A DNA stretch of 64,000 bases from Prodigiosinella confusarubida (GCF_002847015.1 NZ_CP025085.1:2108001-2172000); one strand, 5' to 3'; positions 47,904 to 59,146 are shown, counted from the first letter of the stretch. Program-made: numbers and translations. The notes: generated by a model not told the origin, from the sequence alone.

Positions 47904-47922
47904 AATGAAACAATGTTTTGAT
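47904..47922. promoter_or_regulatory. KdgR-box-like operator
   Basis: AATGAAACAATGTTTTGAT agrees with the KdgR consensus AATRAAAYRNYRTTTYATT at 17 of 19 positions. KdgR represses pectinase and out genes in Dickeya until pectin breakdown products appear. It is 150 bp upstream of outB and about 1.25 kb upstream of outC. Confidence 0.65.
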
Positions 47923-48261
47923 ATTGTTTTTTTGTTGTTTCTTTTTAAGTTATAGTGCTAAATAAAATCAGTGTGTAAGACAAAATGTTGGAGGTTAAAT
48001 AGTCGAATCAGGATAACAATAATATTATTGTCATCCTATGATAATGATGATAACGGAAAATCTGTGCCAATAGGTATAAGTGGATTTTATGGGCATTTTA
48101 TTTTGTTTGATGTTATTAAACCGTTATAACCATGATATGGCACTGTATGCCAGATAGATTTCAAGTGCATGGGGAGAGCAGTGAATGATTCCCGATGCAC
48201 TGACATGATTTATTGATTTTAATAAGTGAAAAACGTGTACAGAGCCAGTTTCAATACTGGC

Positions 48262-48388
48262 TATATCCAAAATAATTCGAGTTACAGGAAGGCGGCAAGA
48301 GAGTGAATCCCGATGAGCTTACTCAGATAAGTGATTCGGGTGAACGAATGCAGCCAACACACCTGCAACTTGAAGTATGACGGGTATA
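48262..48388 (+). repeat. ERIC/IRU repeat (127 bp)
   Basis: Complete copy from TATATCCAAAATAATTCGAG to ATGACGGGTATA with the central palindrome GCTTACTCAGATAAGTGATT. Same orientation and almost the same sequence as the copy at 48710-48836. Confidence 0.95.
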
Positions 48389-48417
48389 TAGTGGTTCTTG
48401 GAAGATCGGACAACAAC

Positions 48418-48448
48418 GCCAACACCAACACACCATATGACGGGTATA
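48418..48448 (+). repeat. ERIC end fragment
   Basis: GCCAACACCAACACACC followed by TATGACGGGTATA resembles the last ~35 bases of the adjacent ERIC, with a small internal deletion. Remnant of a third copy or a partial duplication. Confidence 0.55.
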
Positions 48449-48564
48449 AAATAACGAACGATAAGTATAATGATATTGCTGTTTTTTAGTACACCATATT
48501 TGAATTATGCGTTTGCTAATAATTAATATTTTCATGTTGTGATTAATGAAAGCAGATTATAGAC

Positions 48565-48666
48565 ATGGTGAATGTTTGTAATGAACGTGTCATGTGTTTA
48601 TTATCAGGATATTACCCGTTTCTAGATCGCAGTCGCATTACTAATATCGAAGAAGAACTCAATTGA
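48565..48666 (+). CDS. Possible 33-residue small protein between ERIC copies
   Basis: An ATG-to-TGA frame reading MVNVCNERVMCLLSGYYPF followed by LDRSRITNIEEELN. Codon choice is not unusual, and the C-terminus could form a helix, but there is no clear ribosome-binding site, no membrane segment and no family I know. It may be a remnant of a gene that once stood between outB and outC, or chance. Confidence 0.15.
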   Translation: MVNVCNERVMCLLSGYYPFLDRSRITNIEEELN

Positions 48667-48709
48667 TTTATCTCGGTGATTGTTCCTGATTTTTGGTTAA
48701 ATGTGAGTC

Positions 48710-48836
48710 TATACCCAAAATAATTCGAGTTGCAGGAAGGCGGCAAGAGAGTGAATCCCGATGAGCTTACTCAGGTAAGTGATTCGGGTAAACGAACGCA
48801 GCCAACACACCTGCAGCTTGAAGTATGACGGGTATA
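48710..48836 (+). repeat. ERIC/IRU repeat (127 bp)
   Basis: Complete copy from TATACCCAAAATAATTCGAG to ATGACGGGTATA. Differs from the 48262 copy by only a few bases, so the two are recent relatives. They flank 321 bp of AT-rich DNA and could recombine. Confidence 0.95.
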
Positions 48837-49176
48837 TATCCAGAAAAGAGTGTTACATAAAAATAAAGAGGTTTTTGCTCTAGTGACGGGAATCTGCAAT
48901 TACTGCTTAAACACCATTTCTATTGGTGATGGATATACAGTGATGGCATATGTCTATGGTTTCCCCTTAAACCGGGATGTGTTTCATTGGGGAGCGTATT
49001 AAATATATATCGACCGGGATTATTATCCAAGTATGCAATAAGACAGCAGAAGTGGTAGGCAGCATGATGATGTTTTCACCTGTGAATGCCTGCCATGTAG
49101 TAAACCCTTTGCTTCATATCATCTCCGCGGGTGGGGGAATAATAGGGCCGCGAACAAATAGGGACAATGTTTGCAG

Positions 49177-49995
49177 ATGAAAATTTCACGACTGCCACCT
49201 GTATCTCCGCTTGTGATCAGGCGTACTTTGCTCTGTGTGTTGCTGTTACTGATTTGTCAGCAATTGGCGATGTTAGTCTGGCAGATGGTATTACCACAAA
49301 ATATGCCACTGCCTGCTGCGCATGTCATGCCGGTACAGGCTAAACAGCAGTCTGTGACGCTGGGTGCTTTCACATTATTTGGTGTCTCGTCTGAAAAAAC
49401 TAAAACGGCTGGCGGGCTGGATTCCGTCCAATTGAACAATCTACCGCTTTCTTCTCTGAAATTAAGTCTGACTGGCGTTGTCGCCAGCCGCGAGAGTGGC
49501 CGATCAATAGCTATTATTAGTAAGGATAATCATCAGGTTAGCCGTGGCGTCGGTGAGCGGGTACCAGGCTATGATGCCAAGATTGTCTCTATTCAGTCGG
49601 ATAAAATCATATTGCAGTATCAGGGACGCTATGAGGCGTTGGGCTTATATGATCAGGAGCGGGGCGGTCAAACCGATATCGCGCAGTTGAAGGAGCAACT
49701 ACAACAACGTCCTGCAGCAGCGATTAGTGATTATCTCGCTTTTTCTCCTGTGATGACAGATAGCAACAAACTTTCCGGCTATTTACTTAATCCTGGAAGA
49801 GACAGTGATGCATTCTATCGGGTTGGTTTTCAAGACAACGATCTGGCTGTGGCGATGAACGGCCTGGATTTGCGGGACGAAAAGCAAGCCAAGAAAGCGA
49901 TGGAACGCATGTTGGATGTGCATGAGTTCACCGTGACAGTAGAGCGGGAAGGGCAGCGGAAGGATATTTATTTAGAGCTTGGGGGAGACGAGTAA
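49177..49995 (+). CDS. outC: OutC (GspC), inner-membrane type II secretion protein
   Basis: From ATG 49177 it has 272 residues, the length of Dickeya OutC. It links the inner-membrane platform with the secretin OutD and helps to select substrates. It shows a short cytoplasmic N-terminus, one membrane helix ([19 protein letters not shown]), a Pro-rich linker, the HR domain ([20 protein letters not shown], near 85-150) and a C-terminal PDZ domain ([20 protein letters not shown] to the end). TTG 49171 is an alternative start. First gene of the outC-M operon; its stop is just before the outD start. Confidence 0.96.
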   Translation: MKISRLPPVSPLVIRRTLLCVLLLLICQQLAMLVWQMVLPQNMPLPAAHVMPVQAKQQSVTLGAFTLFGVSSEKTKTAGGLDSVQLNNLPLSSLKLSLTGVVASRESGRSIAIISKDNHQVSRGVGERVPGYDAKIVSIQSDKIILQYQGRYEALGLYDQERGGQTDIAQLKEQLQQRPAAAISDYLAFSPVMTDSNKLSGYLLNPGRDSDAFYRVGFQDNDLAVAMNGLDLRDEKQAKKAMERMLDVHEFTVTVEREGQRKDIYLELGGDE

Positions 49996-49996
49996 A

Positions 49997-52126
49997 GTGT
50001 TTGCTAAAGGAATAATAAAACGCTGGGGTTGGTTAGGCATAATCGCCCTTTTGCTCGGATCATCCTGTGGATGGGGCGCCGAGTTTTCAGCCAGCTTTAA
50101 AGGCACCGACATTCAGGAATTTATTAATACCGTCAGTAAAAACCTGAATAAAACTGTCATTATCGATCCGACGGTACGTGGCACCGTAACGGTACGCAGC
50201 TATGACATGATGAATGAGGGGCAGTATTACCAGTTCTTTCTCAGTGTGCTGGATGTATATGGTTTCTCTGTCGTATCAATGAATAACGGTGTGTTGAAAG
50301 TGGTTCGCTCAAAAGACGCCAAGACATCTTCAATACCGGTAGCCAGTGACGAGCAGCCGGGGGTAGGCGATGAATTGGTTACCCGCGTTGTCCCTGTCAA
50401 TAATGTTGCCGCCCGCGATCTGGCGCCGTTATTGCGTCAACTGAATGATAATGCCGGTGCGGGCAGTGTCGTACATTACGAACCTTCCAACGTTCTGTTG
50501 ATGACCGGGCGTGCCGCTGTCGTGAAGCGGCTGATGGAAATTATCGATGAGGTAGATAAAACCGGTGACCGCAATGTCGTGACTGTTCCGCTGGTTTACG
50601 CTTCTGCGGAAGATGTGGTCAAACTGGTAACCAATCTTAACAAGAGTGATGAGAAAAATAGCTTGCCGAGCACAATGCTGGCAAATGTGGTGGCGGACGA
50701 ACGCACCAATTCGGTGGTGGTGAGTGGTGAAGCGCACTCCTTAAAGTGGGCAGTAGACATGGTCCATCAACTGGATCGCAAATCGGTGGCACAAGGCGGG
50801 ACTCGGGTCATTTATCTGAAATTTGCCAAGGCATTGGATCTGGTGAATGTGCTTACGGGAAGTAACAGCGGCAGTAGTAATAGCCGAAATACGTCCAGCA
50901 GTAGCGGCAACAAAAGCAAGTCGGGAAGTTCAGACTCAAGTAGCAGTAGTAGTACAAGCAGTTCGTCTTCTGGTAGCAGTTCTTCTGATAGTACCAGCAC
51001 GGGGTTTGGTTCCGCTTTTGGCAGCAACTCGAGTTCCGGTGGAAAGACCATCATCATTCAGGGCAAGGAAGTGACCATTCGGGCGCACGATCAGACCAAT
51101 TCATTGATCATTACCGCGCCGCCTGATATCCAGCGCGATCTGGAAAAGGTTATCGATAAACTGGATATTCGCCGTCCACAAGTGTTGGTTGAGGCCATCA
51201 TTGCGGAGGTCCAGGATGCGGATGGCCTTAATCTGGGTATCCAGTGGGGTAACAACCGTGCGGGGATGACGCAGTTTACCAACACTGGTATGCCCATTTC
51301 GACTGCGATGATAGGTACTGATCAATACCGTGCAGACGGTACGTTAACCTCGGCTTATTCCAGCGCGCTTGGCAGTGTGAATGGTATTGCAGCCGGTTTC
51401 TATCACGGGAACTGGTCAATGTTGCTGACAGCATTGTCCAGTAATAGCAAGAACGATGTGCTGGCGACGCCCAGCATTGTTACGTTGGATAACATGGAAG
51501 CGACGTTCAACGTGGGGCAGGAAGTCCCGGTTCTTACCGGTTCTCAGACGACCTCCGCCGACAATATTTACAGTACGGTGGAGCGCAAAACAGTGGGTAT
51601 CAAACTGAAGGTTAAACCGCAAATTAACGACGGTGATTCAGTGTTGCTACAAATCGAGCAGGAGGTCTCCAGCGTTGCGGACTCCAGCAGCAGTACAACC
51701 AGTGATCTGGGCGCGACCTTCAATACCCGCACAGTGAATAATGCTGTCATGGTGAACAATGGCGAAACCGTCGTGGTTGGCGGGCTGCTCGATAAATCTA
51801 CCGTCGAGACGGATAGTAAGGTTCCGCTACTGGGCGATATTCCCTGGTTGGGTAGCTTGTTCCGTTCCAAGAGCCGTACGGTGTCAAAACGTAATCTGAT
51901 GCTATTTTTGCGGCCAACCATCATTCGTGACCGCGAACAGTTTCGGGATGCATCGGTGGCTAAGTATCGTTCCTTCGATCATGAACAGGATCAACAGCGT
52001 GGTGCGGGGCAGGGAGAGCGAGTATTGAATAATGATACGCTGCATTTACCTTCTGGCGGCAATACCTACATCTTCAGTCAAGTACAGTCCGCCATTGCCA
52101 CGTTTTATCCTCGGGAGGGCCGATGA
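49997..52126 (+). CDS. outD: OutD (GspD), secretin
   Basis: Outer-membrane secretin pore of the type II system, 709 residues. GTG 49997 is chosen because GGGGGAGA lies nine bases upstream and it leads into a signal peptide ([18 protein letters not shown]). Four periplasmic N domains follow ([20 protein letters not shown], then [45 protein letters not shown]). A Ser/Gly-rich low-complexity stretch of about 60 residues lies near 290-348 in the N3 domain, and the secretin domain (GLNLGIQWG…VPVLTGSQ…[11 protein letters not shown]…[15 protein letters not shown]) is complete. The C-terminal S-domain needed by OutS is present. Ends overlapping outE by 4 bp. Confidence 0.97.
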   Translation: MFAKGIIKRWGWLGIIALLLGSSCGWGAEFSASFKGTDIQEFINTVSKNLNKTVIIDPTVRGTVTVRSYDMMNEGQYYQFFLSVLDVYGFSVVSMNNGVLKVVRSKDAKTSSIPVASDEQPGVGDELVTRVVPVNNVAARDLAPLLRQLNDNAGAGSVVHYEPSNVLLMTGRAAVVKRLMEIIDEVDKTGDRNVVTVPLVYASAEDVVKLVTNLNKSDEKNSLPSTMLANVVADERTNSVVVSGEAHSLKWAVDMVHQLDRKSVAQGGTRVIYLKFAKALDLVNVLTGSNSGSSNSRNTSSSSGNKSKSGSSDSSSSSSTSSSSSGSSSSDSTSTGFGSAFGSNSSSGGKTIIIQGKEVTIRAHDQTNSLIITAPPDIQRDLEKVIDKLDIRRPQVLVEAIIAEVQDADGLNLGIQWGNNRAGMTQFTNTGMPISTAMIGTDQYRADGTLTSAYSSALGSVNGIAAGFYHGNWSMLLTALSSNSKNDVLATPSIVTLDNMEATFNVGQEVPVLTGSQTTSADNIYSTVERKTVGIKLKVKPQINDGDSVLLQIEQEVSSVADSSSSTTSDLGATFNTRTVNNAVMVNNGETVVVGGLLDKSTVETDSKVPLLGDIPWLGSLFRSKSRTVSKRNLMLFLRPTIIRDREQFRDASVAKYRSFDHEQDQQRGAGQGERVLNNDTLHLPSGGNTYIFSQVQSAIATFYPREGR

Positions 52127-53619
52127 GCGAATCGCTTATCGACGCTGTCGAGTCACGTCCTCTGCTGCCATTCGCCTATGCGCGAGCCCAACAGATTCTG
52201 CTGTTACAGGGTGAGCTAACCTCGGTTGCACAGGTTCTCTGTGTACCGCAAACATCGGCGATGGCGCTTCTGGAAGCGCGGCGCGTGGCAGGAGTACCGC
52301 TAAATATCAGTCGGGTGAGTGCCGAAGCGTTTACGCGAGAGCTGGTGATGCGCTATCAGCGCGATTCAGAAGAAGCGCGGCAACTGATGGAAGACATCGG
52401 TAACGATATTGATTTCTATACATTGGCGGAAGAGCTGCCCAATAGCGATGATCTGTTGGATGCTGAAGATGATGCGCCAATTATCCGCCTGATTAATGCC
52501 ATGCTGACGGAAGCCATCAAAAACAAGGCATCCGATATTCATATTGAAACCTACGAACGTAATCTGCTGATTCGTTTTCGTGTCGATGGTGTATTGCGGG
52601 AAATTTTGCGGCCGCAGCGCCAGCTGGCATCGTTGCTGGTTTCGCGTATCAAGGTTATGGCCAAACTGGATATCGCCGAGAAACGTGTCCCGCAGGATGG
52701 TCGTATGGCATTACGCATTGGTGGCCGTGCCATTGATGTGCGGGTTTCAACATTGCCATCAAACCATGGTGAGCGGGTGGTGTTGCGTCTGTTGGACAAA
52801 AACAGTGTGCAGCTGGACCTGGATGCACTCGGTATGACAGAGAACAACCAGAAGCAGTTGGACACGCTGATTCACCGGCCACATGGCATCATCCTGGTGA
52901 CCGGGCCGACCGGCTCGGGGAAAAGTACCACGCTTTACGCTGCGCTCAGCCGCCTTAATGCCACCGAGCGCAACATCATGACGGTGGAAGACCCGATTGA
53001 ATATGAATTGGATGGTATCGGCCAGACGCAGGTGAATACCAAAGTGGATATGACATTTGCCCGTGGGTTGAGGGCCATTCTGCGCCAGGACCCGGATGTC
53101 GTGTTGGTTGGAGAAATTCGTGATAGCGAAACAGCACAAATTGCGGTGCAGGCATCCCTGACCGGTCATCTGGTGTTATCCACACTGCATACCAACAGTG
53201 CGTTGGGTGCGCTGTCGCGCCTGAAGGATATGGGCACCGAACCTTTTTTGCTGTCTACCTCTCTGCTGGCGGTGTTGGCCCAGCGGTTGGTGCGTACCCT
53301 GTGTCCGGAGTGCCGTCAGCCTTATGCGATTGATGAAGAGCAAGCCCATCAGTCCGGTCTGCCTGTCGGTACGACATTGCATCATTCGGTGGGCTGTGAG
53401 CAGTGCAACTTCACTGGCTATCGCGGCCGTACCAGCATCCATGAACTGTTGTTGATTGATGACCGGGTCCGGACGGCTATCCATCGTGGTGACGGCGAAT
53501 TGGATATTGCCCGTATGCTGGGCCATAACCGCACCACTATTCGTCAGGATGGAATGGAAAAAGTATTGGCCGGTATCACTACCTGGGAGGAAGTGGTGCG
53601 GGTGACCAAAGAGGAATGA
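52123..53619 (+). CDS. outE: OutE (GspE), secretion ATPase
   Basis: Cytoplasmic hexameric ATPase that drives pseudopilus assembly, bound to the membrane by OutL. It has 498 residues with N1E/N2 domains, Walker [11 protein letters not shown] near 262, the Asp box [14 protein letters not shown], Walker [17 protein letters not shown] near 325 and a His box [10 protein letters not shown] zinc-binding tetracysteine motif (CPECRQPY and [11 protein letters not shown]) is at about 394-430. Starts with an ATGA overlap on outD. Fully intact. Confidence 0.98.
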   Translation: MSESLIDAVESRPLLPFAYARAQQILLLQGELTSVAQVLCVPQTSAMALLEARRVAGVPLNISRVSAEAFTRELVMRYQRDSEEARQLMEDIGNDIDFYTLAEELPNSDDLLDAEDDAPIIRLINAMLTEAIKNKASDIHIETYERNLLIRFRVDGVLREILRPQRQLASLLVSRIKVMAKLDIAEKRVPQDGRMALRIGGRAIDVRVSTLPSNHGERVVLRLLDKNSVQLDLDALGMTENNQKQLDTLIHRPHGIILVTGPTGSGKSTTLYAALSRLNATERNIMTVEDPIEYELDGIGQTQVNTKVDMTFARGLRAILRQDPDVVLVGEIRDSETAQIAVQASLTGHLVLSTLHTNSALGALSRLKDMGTEPFLLSTSLLAVLAQRLVRTLCPECRQPYAIDEEQAHQSGLPVGTTLHHSVGCEQCNFTGYRGRTSIHELLLIDDRVRTAIHRGDGELDIARMLGHNRTTIRQDGMEKVLAGITTWEEVVRVTKEE

Positions 53620-53620
53620 C

Positions 53621-54847
53621 ATGGCGCTATTTCAGTATCAGGCGTTGAACGCGCAGGGGAAAAAATGCCGTGGCTTACAGGAGGCCGACTCCGCTCGTCA
53701 GGCGCGGCAGCTTTTACGTGAAAAGGGACTGACGCCGTTGAAAATGGATGAGCAACGTGGTGAAACGACGGCGCAAAAAGGTTTTGGGTTGTCATTACGA
53801 CGCGCTCACCGTATCAGCTCGGGTGACCTGGCATTGCTGACCCGACAACTGGCAACCTTGGTTGCCGCGGCGTTACCGTTGGAAGAGGCGTTAGATGCGG
53901 TTTCGAAGCAGAGTGAAAAACCGAAGCTGAGCCAGTTGATGTCATCGGTTCGGATGAAGGTCATGGAAGGACATTCGCTGGCTGAGGCCATGAGCAGCTT
54001 CCCCGGCAGTTTTGAGCGATTGTATTGTGCCATGGTGTCAGCCGGAGAGGCCTCCGGTCATCTTGATGCGGTGCTTAATCGTCTGGCTGATTACACCGAA
54101 CAGCGCCAGCAGATGCGTGGGCGTATTCAGCAGGCGATGATTTACCCTTGCGTGCTGACGGTGGTAGCCATTGCGGTGGTGAGTATTTTGCTAACGGCAG
54201 TCGTGCCTAAGGTAGTGGAGCAGTTTATTCACATGAAACAGGCATTGCCATTGTCAACCCGCTTGTTGATGGGGATAAGCGATGGAGCACGCACCTTCGG
54301 GCCCTGGGTGGTGTTGGCTATGGTACTCGGCATTATGGGGCTACGGGTGTTGTTACGTCAGGAACAGCGGCGTATTGCCTTTCATCACCGCCTACTGTTT
54401 TTACCGCTGATTGGACGTATTGTGCGGGGCCTGAATACCGCCCGTTATGCCAGAACCCTGAGCATTCTCAATGCCAGTGCAGTGCCACTGTTACAGGCGA
54501 TGCGCATCAGCGGTGATGTGATGACCAACGATTACGCTCGCTTTCGGCTGAGTCAGGCGACCGATGCGGTACGCGAGGGCGTCAGTTTGCATCGGGCGCT
54601 GGAGAAGACGGCGCTGTTTCCCGCCATGATGCGCCACATGATTGCCAGCGGAGAACGCAGCGGTGAACTGGATAGCATGCTCACTCGTGCCGCCGACAAC
54701 CAGGACCGTGAGTTCAATGCGGAAATGACGTTGGCACTGGGGCTGTTTGAGCCGTTGCTGGTGGTCAGCATGGCTGGGATCGTGTTGTTTATCGTTTTGG
54801 CTATTTTACAGCCGATTCTGCAACTGAATACCCTAATGAGCATGTAG
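53621..54847 (+). CDS. outF: OutF (GspF), inner-membrane platform protein
   Basis: A 408-residue polytopic protein that forms the core of the assembly platform. It has two repeated cytoplasmic T2SF domains (about 70-190 and 270-390), each followed by membrane helices ([20 protein letters not shown] near 168 and [20 protein letters not shown] near the end). Conserved features include LARQL-type [20 protein letters not shown] and [16 protein letters not shown]. The gene begins one base after the outE stop. Complete. Confidence 0.97.
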   Translation: MALFQYQALNAQGKKCRGLQEADSARQARQLLREKGLTPLKMDEQRGETTAQKGFGLSLRRAHRISSGDLALLTRQLATLVAAALPLEEALDAVSKQSEKPKLSQLMSSVRMKVMEGHSLAEAMSSFPGSFERLYCAMVSAGEASGHLDAVLNRLADYTEQRQQMRGRIQQAMIYPCVLTVVAIAVVSILLTAVVPKVVEQFIHMKQALPLSTRLLMGISDGARTFGPWVVLAMVLGIMGLRVLLRQEQRRIAFHHRLLFLPLIGRIVRGLNTARYARTLSILNASAVPLLQAMRISGDVMTNDYARFRLSQATDAVREGVSLHRALEKTALFPAMMRHMIASGERSGELDSMLTRAADNQDREFNAEMTLALGLFEPLLVVSMAGIVLFIVLAILQPILQLNTLMSM

Positions 54848-54878
54848 TAAAGACTGATATTGAATGAGGTAATAAAAG

Positions 54879-55328
54879 ATGGAACGACGTCAACGAGGTT
54901 TTACCCTGTTGGAAATCATGGTGGTTATCGTCATTCTCGGCATATTGGCGAGCCTGGTGGTGCCTAATCTGATGGGAAATAAAGAGAAGGCTGACCGGCA
55001 AAAAGCAGTTAGCGATATCGTGGCGTTGGAGAGTGCGCTGGATATGTACAAGCTTGATAACAACCGTTATCCCTCAACGGAGCAAGGATTGCTGTCGCTG
55101 GTGAAAAAACCAACGGTACAACCAGAACCACGCAACTATCCACAGGATGGATATATTCGCCGTCTGCCGCAGGACCCGTGGGGCGCGGAGTACCAACTGC
55201 TTAATCCAGGACGTCACGGCAGGCTGGATATTTTCTCCTATGGTCCAGATGGCATACCGGATACGGAAGATGACATCGGCAACTGGAATGTTGGCACGCG
55301 TGCGCACAATAGCACCACTAACGAGTAA
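54879..55328 (+). CDS. outG: OutG (GspG), major pseudopilin
   Basis: Main subunit of the type II pseudopilus, 149 residues. The prepilin signal RQRG|FTLLEIMVV is cut after Gly by OutO, and mature Glu5 is present. The hydrophobic helix VVIVILGILASLVVPNLMGN precedes a globular domain with the conserved YPSTEQGL and the calcium-binding loop region SYGPDGIPDTEDDIGNW. Normal length and all key features. A good AATGAGG ribosome site lies upstream. 31 bp after outF. Confidence 0.98.
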   Translation: MERRQRGFTLLEIMVVIVILGILASLVVPNLMGNKEKADRQKAVSDIVALESALDMYKLDNNRYPSTEQGLLSLVKKPTVQPEPRNYPQDGYIRRLPQDPWGAEYQLLNPGRHGRLDIFSYGPDGIPDTEDDIGNWNVGTRAHNSTTNE

Positions 55329-55334
55329 TCAATT

Positions 55335-55874
55335 GTGCGGCAACATGGATTTACTCTGCTGGAAATCATGTTGGTCGTCCTGTTGGCTGGACTGGCCGCC
55401 ATGATGGTCATGATGTCCATCCCGGTTCCCAAGTCGCAGGACAGTGCCTGGCAAATGTCCCGTTTCCGGGCACAACTGGAATTCGCGGTGGCGGACAGCC
55501 AGATGAATGATCACATCCTCGGTATTTACATCTTCCCTCAGCGTTGGCAGTACGTTTTGTTACAACGTCAGGTGATGGATTTGCCTGATGATCAACAGCG
55601 TTTGAGCTATGCGTGGCAACCATGGACACCCCATCGCATGGCATCGGTTACCGAGTTGCCTTCGGTATTTCAACTGGAACTGGCGGGTGCGGGAAAAGCG
55701 GCAGGCAACAGCAAGCGCGTTTCTGCTGCTGACAGAGACCCCGATATTATCGTTTTGCCCGGCGGTGAAGTGACGCCGTTTCGGCTGGCATTTCGAACTA
55801 AAGATCAGCGCGCGACCTGGCTACAGGTGGATGAGAACGGCAATTTGCTCACGTCACAGGGTGTGGAAAGATAG
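55335..55874 (+). CDS. outH: OutH (GspH), minor pseudopilin
   Basis: A 179-residue pseudopilin with the signal RQHG|FTLLEIMLVVLL and mature Glu5. The hydrophobic helix is followed by a beta-rich domain. Translation probably starts at GTG 55335, six bases after the outG stop. It is incorporated in small amounts along the pseudopilus. Two bases separate it from outI. Confidence 0.95.
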   Translation: MRQHGFTLLEIMLVVLLAGLAAMMVMMSIPVPKSQDSAWQMSRFRAQLEFAVADSQMNDHILGIYIFPQRWQYVLLQRQVMDLPDDQQRLSYAWQPWTPHRMASVTELPSVFQLELAGAGKAAGNSKRVSAADRDPDIIVLPGGEVTPFRLAFRTKDQRATWLQVDENGNLLTSQGVER

Positions 55875-55876
55875 CG

Positions 55877-56254
55877 ATGAAGCAACAAGGGATGACACTG
55901 CTGGAAGTGATGATCGCGCTGGTGGTTTTTGCGCTGGCAGGCCTGACGGTGTTAAAAACCACCGCGCAGCAGGCTGGCACGCTGAGTCGACTGGAGGAGA
56001 AAACCTTTGCTTCCTGGATTGCGGACAATCAACAGGTACAGGTGCAACTGGAGAACAGTTGGCCGGATACCCGCTGGATAGAGGGCGAAGTTCCCTTTGC
56101 CGGAACGCTGTGGTACTGGCGTTTGCAAGGTGTGGAGACGGCCGATAGTCATGTACGCGCGTTAGATGTCGAGGTCCGTCACAATAAAAACTCACCGTCG
56201 TCGGATGCCTGGTTGCGCAGTTATGTGGTTCGTAAGGGAGAGCCGGCACAGTGA
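55877..56254 (+). CDS. outI: OutI (GspI), minor pseudopilin
   Basis: A 125-residue minor pseudopilin with the signal [22 protein letters not shown] and mature Glu5. It forms the tip complex with OutJ and OutK, initiating pseudopilus growth. WIADNQQVQ and the C-terminal strand [10 protein letters not shown] fit GspI. Overlaps outJ by 4 bp. Confidence 0.95.
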   Translation: MKQQGMTLLEVMIALVVFALAGLTVLKTTAQQAGTLSRLEEKTFASWIADNQQVQVQLENSWPDTRWIEGEVPFAGTLWYWRLQGVETADSHVRALDVEVRHNKNSPSSDAWLRSYVVRKGEPAQ

Positions 56255-56955
56255 AACCCTATTCAGCGATACGTGGCTTCACCTTACTGGAAATGATGTT
56301 GGCGCTAGCGGTATTTGCGGCGCTGAGCCTGAGTACCTCTGAAGTGTTGAATGGCGTAATACGCAACGATACGGTCTCAGCGCGCAAAGCCGGTAGACTG
56401 GCCGAGTTGCAGCGTGCATTTTCGCAGATGGAGCGGGATTTCTCACAGATTGTTCCCTATCGTCGTGCAGGAAGCAAACATGGCTTTTATGCCGGGCGAT
56501 ATCAGTTTGACAGCAACGACTGGGCTGTCAGTTTTATCCGCAATGGCTGGCTTAATCCACTGGGTGTATTACCGCGCTCAGAGCTGCAACCCGTGAGCTA
56601 TCGTCTACGTAACAATACCCTGGAACGTCTGTTTTATGATTCTCCCGATCCACTCAATGGGCAGGAACCGGCAATCCGGCCGTTACTGACCCATGTCGAT
56701 GGTTTCGTCCTGCATTTTTTTGGAAAGAGAGGCTGGCAGGATCGTTGGGACGATCCCGATAATCTGCCGGAAGGTATTGCTGTGGTTGTGAATCTGCGGG
56801 ATTACGGCGAAATAACGCGGTTGTTCCTGCTGACGCATACTTACAAAGAGAAGAAAAAGAATAAGACTGGTACACAGGATGGCGACACGGAAGCGCGTCA
56901 GGATACCACCTATAACCCTGATGCGGGGCAGTCTGCGAGCGGGAATGGTTCATGA
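56251..56955 (+). CDS. outJ: OutJ (GspJ), minor pseudopilin
   Basis: A 234-residue minor pseudopilin with the signal [21 protein letters not shown] and mature Glu5. Conserved [18 protein letters not shown] and the later [20 protein letters not shown] are typical of GspJ. The last ~35 residues are charged and flexible ([17 protein letters not shown]). Part of the tip complex with OutI and OutK. Overlaps outK by 4 bp. Confidence 0.95.
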   Translation: MKPYSAIRGFTLLEMMLALAVFAALSLSTSEVLNGVIRNDTVSARKAGRLAELQRAFSQMERDFSQIVPYRRAGSKHGFYAGRYQFDSNDWAVSFIRNGWLNPLGVLPRSELQPVSYRLRNNTLERLFYDSPDPLNGQEPAIRPLLTHVDGFVLHFFGKRGWQDRWDDPDNLPEGIAVVVNLRDYGEITRLFLLTHTYKEKKKNKTGTQDGDTEARQDTTYNPDAGQSASGNGS

Positions 56956-57947
56956 ACAGTCGGCAGCGTGGTGTCGCGTTGTTGGTCGTGATGCTGATTC
57001 TGGCACTGATGGTGACCGTAGCGTACTCGATTACCGAGCGAACAGGCATGGCCTGGCAACGTACGGAAAGTCAGCTTAACCGGATGCAGGCGAAGTGGTA
57101 TGCCCGAGGCGCGGAAGCTTTGGTAGAAAGCATCTTGTTGCAGGATGCGCTAGCCTCACCGAAGCAGACTTCTCTGGGGCAATCCTGGTCGCGGGTGATG
57201 CACCAGACGTTGTCCGATGGCGGAGAAATCCGCAGTCAGGTGCAGGATGGTTTGACCTGTCTAAATTTGAATGCACTGAATCAACATGACAACAAGAATG
57301 GAAATACGGAAAAAACCAGCGATACGCTGATGTCTGCGCCTTATGCCGCGAAAGTATTACGGCAACTCATTATTGGTCTGGGCGAAGATGCCACACGGGC
57401 GGACAACGTGGTTGACGCTATCCGTGACTGGATCGATGAGGATAGTCAGCCACGAGCCAAGGGCGCTGAAGACGAAAGCTACCCGGCCTATCATCCTGCA
57501 AACCAGAATATGGTGGATGTGAGCGAACTGCGCGTGGTGTCCGGGATGGATACCGCGCTTTATCGCCGGTTATTACCGTATGTCTGCGTCCTGCCAGTGA
57601 AGACGATGATGATTAATGTGAACACCCTCCGTGTTGAGCAGGCTCCGCTGATGTCTGCATTGTTTATGGGAGAGCTTAATACCGAGGATGCGCAAGCAGT
57701 ATTGTCACAACGTCCGGCGAAAGGATGGGGCAGCGTGAACGAATTTATCCGGTTGCAGCAGTTACCTGATGGCAGTAAGGCTGGCGCACAGAAAGTGCTG
57801 GCGATTAAAAGTGAATGGTTTTTTGCCGATGTGCAGGTTCTGGTCGGTGACAATGACTTTTACCAGCGCAGTCTGTTCCATATTGATGGTAAGAAAATTG
57901 ATGTAATACAACGGCAATACGGGGGATATAGGACGGTGAACCCATGA
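56952..57947 (+). CDS. outK: OutK (GspK), tip pseudopilin
   Basis: The largest minor pseudopilin, 331 residues, caps the pseudopilus tip. The signal [19 protein letters not shown] lacks the Glu5 found in other pseudopilins, as is normal for GspK. The alpha-rich domain contains [14 protein letters not shown], involved in calcium binding, and [13 protein letters not shown]. Overlaps outL by 4 bp. Confidence 0.96.
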   Translation: MNSRQRGVALLVVMLILALMVTVAYSITERTGMAWQRTESQLNRMQAKWYARGAEALVESILLQDALASPKQTSLGQSWSRVMHQTLSDGGEIRSQVQDGLTCLNLNALNQHDNKNGNTEKTSDTLMSAPYAAKVLRQLIIGLGEDATRADNVVDAIRDWIDEDSQPRAKGAEDESYPAYHPANQNMVDVSELRVVSGMDTALYRRLLPYVCVLPVKTMMINVNTLRVEQAPLMSALFMGELNTEDAQAVLSQRPAKGWGSVNEFIRLQQLPDGSKAGAQKVLAIKSEWFFADVQVLVGDNDFYQRSLFHIDGKKIDVIQRQYGGYRTVNP

Positions 57948-59146
57948 ACAGGACAGAGAACGCCAGTGGGAAACAGCATCTTGTCGTGCGTTTATCCGCA
58001 GACGCGACAGACAGTCTTGAATGGCTGATTTGGTCACCCGGTCGTCAGTTGGTTGTCGCTCAAGGGAGCGGTACGGTAGCGGAGTTGAAGGAGAGTTTGG
58101 CGGCTTGCCCGGTAGTTTCCGCCCGGGTGCTGGTCCCTTCTACTGACGTGGTTTTTCATACATTGACGTTGCCACGTCAGTCACGACGGCAATTGTTACA
58201 GGCAATTCCCTTCATGTTGGAGGATCAACTGGCGGCAGATGTTGAAAAACTGCATTTTGCCGTTGTAGAAATACGTGATGAGCAGGGTACGGTCGCCGTT
58301 GTGCAGAAAGATCGGATGAGGCAATGGCTGAAACAGTGCCACGAGATTGGGGTCAGTGTGGAAACGTTGTTGCCGGATGTGTTGGCATTACCCCGGCTGG
58401 ACAGTGCCTGGAGTGCGTTGAGTCATCACGATTTGTGGTTGTTTCGACAGGATAGCGGTATCGGCATGGCGGCAGAAACCTGCTGGTATCAGGAATTGAT
58501 AAACGCGTTTCAGCCATTGCCGGCAGTACATTGCTACAGCCCGGTTCCTGCCGAAGCTATCACCTGGCAGCCACAACCTGTCACGGACTTGTTGACACTG
58601 GCCGCGAAAGCCTCATTACCGGTGAGTATGGATCTGCGACAGGGCGAATTTGCGCTGGTGAAATCCTGGCGTCAGGCTGTTCAGCCATGGCGTGGTGTAT
58701 TGATCGCGCTGTCCGTCTATCTCTTGTTGCTGGCAGGGGATGCTGGTTGGTCACATTATAAACTTTATCAGCAGGCAAATTATTGGCATCAGGAGAGTAT
58801 CCGTGTTTACCGCAAGCTGTTCCCGGAGGAAACCACGGTTGTCAATCCACGGGCGCAGATGCAACGTCATTTGCAGCAGGCCCAAGTGGGGAATTCGTCC
58901 GCTACCCTGACCGAACAGATAAGTCGCTTACAGCAGTTGGTCGCTCACAATGCCGGAATTCAATTACAGTCACTGTCTTATGAACATGCCCGGGGTGAGT
59001 TGCGGTTGAATCTACGCGCTAATTCATTTGAACAAATGGAGCAGTTTCGTCAGCAGGCGATGGCTTATTATCAGATTCCACCGGGTGAGATAAAGCAGGA
59101 AAAGGACCATGTGGAAGGGCAACTGTTATTAAGGAGTCAGCCATGA
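57944..59146 (+). CDS. outL: OutL (GspL), inner-membrane platform protein
   Basis: A 400-residue bitopic protein that anchors OutE. The cytoplasmic actin-like domain covers about 1-245 (LVVRLSADATDSLEWLIW; PFMLEDQLAADVEKLHF), followed by a membrane helix (GVLIALSVYLLLLAGDAGW, near 250) and a periplasmic ferredoxin-like domain with coiled-coil segments. Overlaps outK and outM by 4 bp each, as in other gsp operons. Confidence 0.96.
   Translation: MNRTENASGKQHLVVRLSADATDSLEWLIWSPGRQLVVAQGSGTVAELKESLAACPVVSARVLVPSTDVVFHTLTLPRQSRRQLLQAIPFMLEDQLAADVEKLHFAVVEIRDEQGTVAVVQKDRMRQWLKQCHEIGVSVETLLPDVLALPRLDSAWSALSHHDLWLFRQDSGIGMAAETCWYQELINAFQPLPAVHCYSPVPAEAITWQPQPVTDLLTLAAKASLPVSMDLRQGEFALVKSWRQAVQPWRGVLIALSVYLLLLAGDAGWSHYKLYQQANYWHQESIRVYRKLFPEETTVVNPRAQMQRHLQQAQVGNSSATLTEQISRLQQLVAHNAGIQLQSLSYEHARGELRLNLRANSFEQMEQFRQQAMAYYQIPPGEIKQEKDHVEGQLLLRSQP

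Larger units (their letters stand above)
47754..49176. other. 1.4-kb outB-outC intergenic region with ERIC repeats
   Basis: Holds a KdgR-box match (47904-47922), two complete ERIC elements (48262-48388, 48710-48836) and an ERIC end fragment (48418-48448). A 33-codon frame at 48565-48666 lies between the ERICs but has no good ribosome site. No outT-like gene can be supported. Confidence 0.7.

Noticed and set aside
48977-49180. 67-codon frame running into the outC start, considered as outT
   Set aside because: It has no clear ribosome site and no family resemblance, and its end lies over the outC start region. An outT assignment cannot be supported from the sequence.
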